Positions 1-6,252 of a stretch of DNA of 64,000 nt are shown here, one piece after another. Position 1 is the first letter of the stretch; every line of letters starts with the position of its first letter. The notes below the pieces were generated by a model, which had not been told where the DNA came from, searched no databases, and saw nothing but the letters and a program-made list of their open reading frames with translations. The position numbers and the translations under genes were made by a program. The DNA comes from Alphaproteobacteria bacterium (GTDB lineage: Bacteria; Pseudomonadota; Alphaproteobacteria; Micropepsales; Micropepsaceae), in NCBI GenBank assembly GCA_019245415.1, contig JAFARO010000018.1, positions 1-64,000 of the forward strand, in the 5' to 3' direction.

Positions 1-1
1 C

Positions 2-781
2 GTGCCGCTGAAGAAGCCGGTCAGCGGCATCGCCATGGGCCTGATCCTGGAAAAGGACGGCTTCGCCGTTCTCTCGGACATCCTGGGCGACGAGGACCAC
101 CTCGGCGACATGGACTTCAAGGTCGCCGGCACCGAGCGCGGTGTCACTTCGCTGCAGATGGATATCAAGATCGCCGGCATCACCGAGGAGATCATGCGTC
201 AGGCCCTGGCCCAGGCTAAGTCCGGCCGCGAGCACATCCTCGGCGAGATGAACAAGGCCATGGAGGCGCCGCGCGCCCACCTGGGCGAACACGCGCCCAA
301 GATCGAGACCATGAAGATCCCCGTGGACAAGATCCGCGAAGTGATCGGTTCCGGCGGCAAGGTGATCCGCGAGATCGTCGAGAAGACCGGCGCCAAGATC
401 AACGTCGAGGACGACGGCACGGTGAAGATCGCCTCCGCCGACGCGGAATCGATCAAGGCGGCGCTCAAATGGATCAAGGGCATCGTGGCCGAGCCCGAGA
501 TCGGCGAGATCTACGACGGCAAGGTCGTCAAGGTGATGGATTTCGGCGCCTTCGTAAATTTCTTCGGTCCCAAGGACGGTCTCGTCCACATCTCCGAGCT
601 CGCGGCCAAGCGCGTCGCCAAGACCTCGGACGTGGTCAGCGAGGGCCAGACCGTGAAGGTCAAGCTGCTCGGCTTCGACGACCGTGGCAAGGTCCGGCTT
701 TCGATGAAGGCGGTCGACCAGCAGACCGGCGAGGACCTGAGCAAGAAGCAGCAGCCCGAAGCTCAACAGTCCGCGCAATAG
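2..781 (+). CDS. pnp: Polyribonucleotide nucleotidyltransferase (PNPase), C-terminal part, 5' end outside window
   Basis: 3'-5' phosphorolytic exoribonuclease of the RNA degradosome and mRNA turnover; cytoplasmic. The visible 259 residues begin inside the second RNase PH-like core, which carries the acidic metal-binding stretch [20 protein letters not shown] domain follows with the [10 protein letters not shown] loop at about visible residues 115-135, and then an S1 domain from about 160 to 235 ([22 protein letters not shown]). The tail is Gln-rich, as usual for PNPases. The gene stops at TAG 779-781 and is followed at once by a strong hairpin terminator. The upstream half is missing only because the window starts there. 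Identification is secure. Confidence 0.98.
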   Translation: MPLKKPVSGIAMGLILEKDGFAVLSDILGDEDHLGDMDFKVAGTERGVTSLQMDIKIAGITEEIMRQALAQAKSGREHILGEMNKAMEAPRAHLGEHAPKIETMKIPVDKIREVIGSGGKVIREIVEKTGAKINVEDDGTVKIASADAESIKAALKWIKGIVAEPEIGEIYDGKVVKVMDFGAFVNFFGPKDGLVHISELAAKRVAKTSDVVSEGQTVKVKLLGFDDRGKVRLSMKAVDQQTGEDLSKKQQPEAQQSAQ

Positions 782-790
782 CCGCGAATG

Positions 791-823
791 ACGGCCGCCG
801 CGAGTCGTCGCGGCGGCCGTTTT
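791..823 (+). terminator. Rho-independent terminator of pnp
   Basis: A perfect 13-base stem (ACGGCCGCCGCGA at 791-803 pairs with 808-820) with a GTCG tetraloop and a short T run (TTT, 821-823). It starts 9 bases after the pnp stop codon. It also argues against starting the next gene at the upstream in-frame ATG at 788. Confidence 0.9.
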
Positions 824-916
824 GCATGCAGCGGCGGGCTGTGTGCCGGTGATTCGCCGAAACGGGAAAACCGTGCTATACCCCAAGTTGCGCAACACGC
901 CAGCTGGGGGCGGCCC

Positions 917-2386
917 GTGAGCGACATGCAGCCATCCGGCGCCGATCCACCGCCAGTTCCCGTTCCTGAGAATTCGCAGGATGCGCTTAATAAAGCTCTC
1001 ACGCGCAAGGCTGACATCGAAGCGCGTGTCGCCGCGCAGAGCCTCACGCGGTGGACTCACGTTCGTGAAACGTTGAATTCGATCGCGGGGCTGGGCGGCT
1101 TGCTGCTCGCCGTCGCCGCGTTGGTGACGGGCTTCATCACGGTGCTGAAATGGTTCGACGATCGCGCAAAAGACCGCGATTTGCAGATCGAGACTCAGCT
1201 CAATAGCGCCATTGCGCTGCTTTCAAGCCCGAGATCGTCGGATCGCGCCGCGGTCGTGGTGACACTGAACTCTTTCATCTCGAACGACCAGCCTGGCCGC
1301 AATCGGCGGGTGACAATGGCTGTCGCCGGTGCGATCGCCGGCGAGAATGATTTCTTCGCGGAACGCGCGATGGTCGAATTCTTCAATACCCTCGACTACG
1401 GCCAAATCGACGCGAAGACCAAGAACGCGACGCTCCGGGCGCTCATCAGCTACGACAGGGCTTTGGCGGCAAACGTCGTCTTGCACGGCACGCTATCGCT
1501 TCCCCTGCCCCTTGAACAAGATGAGAAGCTCCGTGCTCTGGCCTCGGTGGCGCAGGTTATCGCGAAATTGAGCGTCAACGGAGCACACGACGCGGACTAT
1601 TCCGGCCTGTATCTGGCCGATGTCGACCTTCGCAACGCGCAGCTGGATGGCGTCGACCTCACCAACAGCATCTTGGCCTATGCGGATTTGACCGGGGCCT
1701 CGCTCAAAGGCGCGATGTTGCGCAATACCGACGTCGAAGGCGCGCGTTTCGCAAGTGCGCATCTGCAGGGCGCGACGCTCAGCTACATCATGCCGGACGT
1801 CGCGACGCTTTTTTTCGACAAGCAGACGCACAGCGTCTATTTCAGAGCCATGGCCGAACATGAAGAGTTCAATTTCCTGGTGCAATTCGCCCGGCACTTG
1901 CAGACAAACCCGATCTCGTCTGTGTCGACGGACGAGCAGTGGCCCACATTTCGATGCGCCGATCTGACCGGCGCAATGGTTCAAGGCCTTGTGATCGGTT
2001 ATGTTCCCTCTAGCGAGTCGGGCATAAACTTCCAATATGCCAATTTCGCAGGCACGAAATTCAGCCCCTATCTGTACTCCCGAATCGACGACCCTAGTTC
2101 GGCATTCGAGACCGGAACGAACTATACGCGCATGAGCGAGATTAAGCGCGGGGACAAGAGCGGGGAAAGGGCCGCGGACAAGGACGGCGGCGAGACCGTA
2201 TGGCTGGTTCACCCTTCTGCCGAGCAGCGGCTCAAGAATATAGAACTTGGCGAAGGTGCGTTCAAACATTCCAATTGGGCCAAAGCCATCGCCGCGCCTT
2301 GGGTGAAGGCGTATATGGGCGACGGCACGAAATCCAAATCCGCGAATGCCGCGCGCCCGGATAGCTGCTCCCATCCCGACGATTGA
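917..2386 (+). CDS. Membrane-anchored pentapeptide-repeat protein
   Basis: 489-residue protein of unknown role. A Pro-rich N-terminal stretch leads to one hydrophobic segment (IAGLGGLLLAVAALVTGFI, about residues 58-76) and a charged stalk (DDRAKDRDLQIE). A helical region follows, then A(D/N)LxX-type pentapeptide repeats around residues 220-285 (for example LRNAQLDGVDLTNSILAYAD). The repeats are broken by a non-repeat insert and resume near residue 345 (FRCADLTGAMVQG) and again near 373. I chose GTG 917 because GGGGG lies 6 bases upstream; the in-frame ATG at 788 would overlap the pnp terminator. GC is visibly lower than in neighbouring genes. Pentapeptide repeats form right-handed quadrilateral helices and often mediate protein contacts. 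No catalytic motif is seen. Confidence 0.8.
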   Translation: MSDMQPSGADPPPVPVPENSQDALNKALTRKADIEARVAAQSLTRWTHVRETLNSIAGLGGLLLAVAALVTGFITVLKWFDDRAKDRDLQIETQLNSAIALLSSPRSSDRAAVVVTLNSFISNDQPGRNRRVTMAVAGAIAGENDFFAERAMVEFFNTLDYGQIDAKTKNATLRALISYDRALAANVVLHGTLSLPLPLEQDEKLRALASVAQVIAKLSVNGAHDADYSGLYLADVDLRNAQLDGVDLTNSILAYADLTGASLKGAMLRNTDVEGARFASAHLQGATLSYIMPDVATLFFDKQTHSVYFRAMAEHEEFNFLVQFARHLQTNPISSVSTDEQWPTFRCADLTGAMVQGLVIGYVPSSESGINFQYANFAGTKFSPYLYSRIDDPSSAFETGTNYTRMSEIKRGDKSGERAADKDGGETVWLVHPSAEQRLKNIELGEGAFKHSNWAKAIAAPWVKAYMGDGTKSKSANAARPDSCSHPDD

Positions 2387-2518
2387 CCCGGTGTCGTGTC
2401 GGCGGCGGCGCCTCGGCGACAATCCCCGTCCAGACGCAGCCGGCACGGCGCCGATCATGTCGATATTGCAAAGTTCTCCCGCCGGGCCCATTTCTCTCCG
2501 GCTTGGGCTGGGGGTGCC

Positions 2519-4486
2519 ATGACGACCGCGCGTGTTTTTGGAATGTTATTGCTGGCGCTGCTGGGAACGTCGGCGTCAGCGCAGTCGGCGGCTGTGTCGC
2601 CGCCTGTGCCTTTGGGGCCGCCACAGGTTACGGCAGGGGCGCCGTCCTGGGTTCCTCCGCACGCGCTGACCCAGGCCGATGCCTCGGCCTGGCTGGACGG
2701 CATGATGCCGCTCGCCATAGGCCGCGGCGACATCGCCGGCGCGGTCGTTGTCATCGTAAAGGACGGCCAAGTGCTCGCGGCGAAGGGCTATGGTGTGGCC
2801 GACGTCAAGAGCGCCAAGCCGGTCGATCCGGAGCGCACGCTGTTCCGCCCCGGCTCGATTTCCAAGCTCTTCACCTGGACGTCTGTGATGCAGCTGGTGG
2901 AGGAGAAGAAGCTCGACCTCGACGCGGATGTGAACACCTATCTCGACTTCAGGATTGCGGCGACCTTCGGCACGCCGATCACCCTGCGCGATCTGATGAC
3001 CCATCGGCCCGGTTTCGAGGAGACGATCAAAAGGCTCTTCACGGAAGAGCCCAAGCACATGGCCAAGCTGGGGCCGGGCCTGAAGGCTAGGGTTCCCGAT
3101 CAGATCTTCCCGCCCGGCTCGACGCCCGCCTATTCGAACTACGGCGCCGCGCTGGCGGGCTACATCGTCGAGCGCGTCTCGGGCGAGCGTTTCGAGGATT
3201 ATGTCGCGCGCCACATCTTCGATCCGCTCGGCATGACGCATGCAACCTTTCTGCAGCCGCTGCCCAAGCGGCTGGCACCCGACATGTCGTCGGGCTACGA
3301 CAAGGCTTCGGGCGAGCCCAAGAAATTCGAGCTGATCTGGATGTCGCCGGCCGGCGGATTGTCGGCCAGCGGCGCAGACATAGCGCGATTCATGAGCGCC
3401 TATCTCGGCGGCGGCGCGCCGCTCCTCAAGCCCGAAACCGTGCGGCTGATGTGGAGCGAGATCTATCAACGCGACCCGCGCATCCCCGGCATGGGGCTCG
3501 GCTTCTATCATGAGGATACGAACGGCCATGTTGTCGTGGCTCACGCAGGCGACACCGTGGCCTTCCACAGCGATCTGCACCTGATCCCGGACGCTCATGT
3601 CGGCCTGTTTTTTTCGCAGAACAGCGCCGGCAAGGAGAATTCCGGCATCCGCGGCCATCTCTTCCGCAGCTTCATGGACCGCTATTTCCCGGCGCCGCCG
3701 TCAAAGCCCCAGCCCACGCTCGCGAGTGCCAAGACCGATGGCGCCCTGATCGCCGGGTATTACGACAGCAGCCGGCGCTCGGAGACCAACTTCTTCCGCG
3801 TCGGCAACGACCAGGCCAAGGTCACGCTCAACGACGACGGCACGATTTCGGTCTCTCCGTTCCTGGCGCTCAATGGCGAGCCCAGGCGCTGGCGCGAAGT
3901 CAAACCCTTCGTCTGGCGCGAAGTCGGCGGTTCGCATCTGCTCGTCGCCGAGATGCAAGACGGCCGGCCGCGCGAGATCGCCAGCGATCTCTACCCGCAG
4001 GTCTTCGTGTTCTCGCGCAGCCTGTTCCGCGATCTTCCCAGCTGGAACATTCCCCTGTTGATCGGGACGCTCTCGATGCTGCTGCTCACGGTCGCCTTCT
4101 GGCCGATCAAGGCCGTGCTGCGCTGGCGCTATTCCAGTGCGTTCCCCTATCAGGGTCGTGCCGCGACGATGTACCGGCTCACACGGCTGACGGCTCTGCT
4201 CGATCTCGTGTTCCTGGGCGGATTCTTCGGCGCGCTCGCCTATGGCAGTATCCACCTCGACTTCTTCGACACGCCGAGCGACTGGATCTTTCGCGGCCTC
4301 GAGGTCCTGGGCGTGATCGCCATCGTCGCGACCGTCGTTCCGCTCTATGAGTTGCGCATCGCGCTCGCCGATCCCGACCGGCCTTGGTGGACGAAGCTCA
4401 GCGACGGACTGATCGCCCTGGCCGCTCTCGCCGTGGTGTGGTTCGCGTGGAGCCTCAACTTCGTGAATTTCAATCTGAACTACTGA
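2519..4486 (+). CDS. Serine beta-lactamase-like hydrolase (class C / S12 fold) with C-terminal membrane domain
   Basis: Secreted or membrane-tethered serine hydrolase of 655 residues. A signal peptide (MTTARVFGMLLLALLGTSASA) starts at ATG 2519 behind a GGGGG Shine-Dalgarno; an upstream in-frame start would put the signal internally. The catalytic set is complete: S113-I-S-K116 (SxxK), Y205-S-N (YxN) and H342-A-G (HxG in place of KTG). After residue about 515 there are four hydrophobic segments (for example LLIGTLSMLLLTVAFWPI and LIALAALAVVWFAW), so the enzyme domain is carried outside a C-terminal membrane domain. Members of this group are mostly esterases or D-aminopeptidases rather than antibiotic-resistance enzymes; the substrate is unknown. 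The stop overlaps the Shine-Dalgarno of the next gene. Confidence 0.88.
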   Translation: MTTARVFGMLLLALLGTSASAQSAAVSPPVPLGPPQVTAGAPSWVPPHALTQADASAWLDGMMPLAIGRGDIAGAVVVIVKDGQVLAAKGYGVADVKSAKPVDPERTLFRPGSISKLFTWTSVMQLVEEKKLDLDADVNTYLDFRIAATFGTPITLRDLMTHRPGFEETIKRLFTEEPKHMAKLGPGLKARVPDQIFPPGSTPAYSNYGAALAGYIVERVSGERFEDYVARHIFDPLGMTHATFLQPLPKRLAPDMSSGYDKASGEPKKFELIWMSPAGGLSASGADIARFMSAYLGGGAPLLKPETVRLMWSEIYQRDPRIPGMGLGFYHEDTNGHVVVAHAGDTVAFHSDLHLIPDAHVGLFFSQNSAGKENSGIRGHLFRSFMDRYFPAPPSKPQPTLASAKTDGALIAGYYDSSRRSETNFFRVGNDQAKVTLNDDGTISVSPFLALNGEPRRWREVKPFVWREVGGSHLLVAEMQDGRPREIASDLYPQVFVFSRSLFRDLPSWNIPLLIGTLSMLLLTVAFWPIKAVLRWRYSSAFPYQGRAATMYRLTRLTALLDLVFLGGFFGALAYGSIHLDFFDTPSDWIFRGLEVLGVIAIVATVVPLYELRIALADPDRPWWTKLSDGLIALAALAVVWFAWSLNFVNFNLNY

Positions 4487-4494
4487 GGACCCCG

Positions 4495-4947
4495 ATGCCC
4501 AAGATCGACGTCAAGTCCGTGCCGGAAAAGCGCGGCTCATCGTATCCTCCGCCCTTCGACGCGATCGCCAAGGACCGCGTGCGCCAGCGGCTCGGCGATG
4601 CCGCCGCGCTCACGCAGTTCGGCGTCAATCTGCTGAGCCTTCCACCAGGGGCGGCATCGGCCCAGCGCCACTGGCATTCAAGCGAGGACGAGTTCGTCTA
4701 TGTCCTCTCCGGCCAAGTGACGCTGATCACCGACAAGGGCGAAGAAATCCTGCGCGCCGGCGACTGCGCCGGATTCCCGAAAGGCGTCGCGGACGGCCAT
4801 CAAATTGTCAATCGTTCCGACCGCACCGCACAGTGTCTCGAAGTCGGCACGCGCAGCGCCGACGATGTCTGTCTCTATTCCGACATCGACCTGATGATGG
4901 ACAAGCGCAGCGGCTTTCGCCGCAAGGATGGAACGCCGTACGGTTAA
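4495..4947 (+). CDS. Cupin-domain protein
   Basis: Single-domain cupin of 150 residues. Motif 1 is H..H.......E...V.SG (RHWHSSEDEFVYVLSGQVTL, about residues 60-80) and motif 2 is the RAGDCAGFPKGVADGHQIVN region (about 86-105), so a metal site of two His, one Glu and a later His is likely. ATG 4495 is preceded by GAGGA, which overlaps the stop of the serine hydrolase gene, so the two are probably translationally coupled. Similar cupins act as small sugar- or metal-binding enzymes; the reaction cannot be read from the sequence. Confidence 0.85.
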   Translation: MPKIDVKSVPEKRGSSYPPPFDAIAKDRVRQRLGDAAALTQFGVNLLSLPPGAASAQRHWHSSEDEFVYVLSGQVTLITDKGEEILRAGDCAGFPKGVADGHQIVNRSDRTAQCLEVGTRSADDVCLYSDIDLMMDKRSGFRRKDGTPYG

Positions 4948-5013
4948 CCGAGCGCGTCCTTGTGCGGGCCCCAGGCTCCCGATAGTTTAGAGCCTGCGAT
5001 CGCGGGGCAAAAC

Positions 5014-5313
5014 GTGCAAACGGTGCTGCGTCTGGTGAGCCTCGTGCTGCTCGTGGGCGGATTGGCGCTCATGGGCGCCGATGTCATCACGTCGATGGAC
5101 AAGGGCGGCGAGCCCTATGTGCGCTCCATCGCGCAGGTGTGGCAGGCCTTGGGGCCGCAGAGCCTGGGCGCGTTTCAGGGCTGGGCCCGCGCGCAGGCGC
5201 CATGGCTGAACGCCGGCAGCGAAAGCTTGCTCACGCTGTGGGGCTGGGCCGTGGTGGGCGGACTGGGTGTGCTGTTGAGCTTCGTCGCCGGACGCCTGCC
5301 CGCGCGCCATTGA
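5014..5313 (+). CDS. Small membrane protein, unknown function
   Basis: 99-residue protein with two predicted membrane helices: LVSLVLLVGGLALMGADVI near residues 8-26 and LLTLWGWAVVGGLGVLLSFVAG near 72-93. A roughly 40-residue polar loop between them carries an amphipathic Trp-containing stretch. The start is taken at GTG 5014 behind GCGGGG. The gene ends 3 bases before the convergent adenosyltransferase gene. No family recognised. Confidence 0.65.
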   Translation: MQTVLRLVSLVLLVGGLALMGADVITSMDKGGEPYVRSIAQVWQALGPQSLGAFQGWARAQAPWLNAGSESLLTLWGWAVVGGLGVLLSFVAGRLPARH

Positions 5314-5316
5314 GGC

Positions 5317-5880
5317 TCAGCGGTTTTCGCCCGGCACCCAAAGCACGTCGCGGCGTCCGTTGTCGTTGGCCACGCGCGCGGCGACGAAGAGATGATCGGA
5401 GAGCCGGTTGATGTAACGCAGCGCCGCCGGATTGAGCGGCTCCGCGGCGGCGAGCTCCACCATCAGCCTTTCGCCGCGCCGCACGATGGTGCGGGCCATG
5501 TGCAGATGCGCCGCGGCCGCCGTTCCGCCCGGCAGTACGAAAGAATTGAGCGGTGCGAGTTTCGAATTCATCGCATCGATCTCGTGCTCCAGCCGCGCCA
5601 CTTGCGCGTCGGCAAGGCGCAGGCGGCCCTCGGTGCGCTTCGTGGTCTCGGGCACGCACAGATCCGCGCCGAGGTCGAAGAGGTCGTTCTGGATTCGCGC
5701 CAGCATGGCGTCCAGCTCGGCCGCCGCGTGCAGCCGCGCCACGCCGATGGCGGCATTGGCTTCGTCCACCGTGCCGATCGCCTGGAAGCGCAACGCCGAT
5801 TTGGACAGCCGCGTGCCGTCGCCCAGCCCGGTTTCGCCCGCGTCGCCCGTTTTCGTATAGATGCGGTTCAAGGTGACCAT
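5317..5880 (-). CDS. Cob(I)yrinic acid a,c-diamide adenosyltransferase, PduO type
   Basis: ATP:corrinoid adenosyltransferase (187 residues) that makes adenosylcobalamin from cob(I)alamin; cytoplasmic trimer. The N-terminal ATP loop RIYTKTGDAGETGLGDG (residues 5-21) is diagnostic of the PduO/MMAB family. The conserved helices FVLPGGTAAAAHLHMARTIV and RYINRLSDHLFVAARVAND are both present. The start is ATG 5880 (MVTLNRIYTKTGD). A longer reading frame to ATG 5916 exists but would run into an intergenic repeat. Adenosylcobalamin-dependent enzymes are not in the window. Confidence 0.95.
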   Translation of the reverse strand: MVTLNRIYTKTGDAGETGLGDGTRLSKSALRFQAIGTVDEANAAIGVARLHAAAELDAMLARIQNDLFDLGADLCVPETTKRTEGRLRLADAQVARLEHEIDAMNSKLAPLNSFVLPGGTAAAAHLHMARTIVRRGERLMVELAAAEPLNPAALRYINRLSDHLFVAARVANDNGRRDVLWVPGENR

Positions 5881-5913
5881 GGCCGAGACTACACCGCCGA
5901 GTGTGCGCCGCGC

Positions 5914-6011
5914 CATGCTTCGAGGCCCGCCTGCGGCGGGCGCCTCAGCATGACGCTAGCTACGTACCGTCATCCTGAGGTGCGAGCGAAGCGAGCCTCG
6001 AAGGACAGCAC
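5914..6011. repeat. Paired intergenic inverted-repeat elements (GAGG/CCTC type)
   Basis: Two related short palindromic units lie head to head. Unit 1 (5914-5954) begins CATGCTTCGAGGC and ends GCCTCAGCATGAC. Unit 2 (5969-6011) begins GTCATCCTGAGGTGCGAGC and continues with GCGAGCCTCGAAGGA. The reverse complement of unit 2 resembles unit 1. Each can fold into a hairpin. Sequences of this kind recur between genes in many alphaproteobacterial genomes; here they separate the adenosyltransferase from the zinc-finger/polA pair. Confidence 0.7.
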
Positions 6012-6078
6012 AGGGTTGCGGCGCGTGGCGGCACGGCTATGATCCGCCCGCATTTCGGGAAAAAAAGAGAGCTCCTGC

Positions 6079-6252
6079 ATGGCCGTCGAAGCGCCGGAAA
6101 TCATCGAGGTCGAGACCAGCCGCGTGCGCTGCGACGGCGGCGGCGCGCTCGGCCATCCGCGCGTCTATCTCGAGATGGGCGATGAGAGCTTCGTCGAATG
6201 CCCCTATTGCGACCGCCGTTTCGTGCTCAAGGGCGGAGCGCCGCGGCATTGA
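6079..6252 (+). CDS. Zinc-finger (zf-CHCC / NDUFS6-like) small protein
   Basis: 57-residue protein. A short acidic N-terminus (MAVEAPEIIEVETSRVRC) is followed by the pattern C18, H26, C41, C44 (CDGGGALGHP ... ECPYCDRRFVL), the zinc site of the zf-CHCC family. Relatives include the mitochondrial complex I subunit NDUFS6 and many free-standing alphaproteobacterial proteins of about 60 residues. Its TGA at 6250-6252 overlaps the TTG start of polA, so the two are probably co-translated. The product is too short for common ORF length cut-offs. The role in bacteria is not established; complex I assembly is one suggestion from homology. Confidence 0.88.
   Translation: MAVEAPEIIEVETSRVRCDGGGALGHPRVYLEMGDESFVECPYCDRRFVLKGGAPRH

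Noticed and set aside
2519..4486. Antibiotic-resistance class C beta-lactamase
   Set aside because: HxG replaces KTG and the protein carries a membrane domain, as in esterase/peptidase-like relatives. No ampR-type regulator is adjacent.
5917..6011. Possible insertion sequence or CRISPR-like repeat near 5.9 kb
   Set aside because: The repeats are only two, inverted rather than direct, with no equal spacers, no cas genes and no transposase. Classed as an intergenic palindromic repeat.
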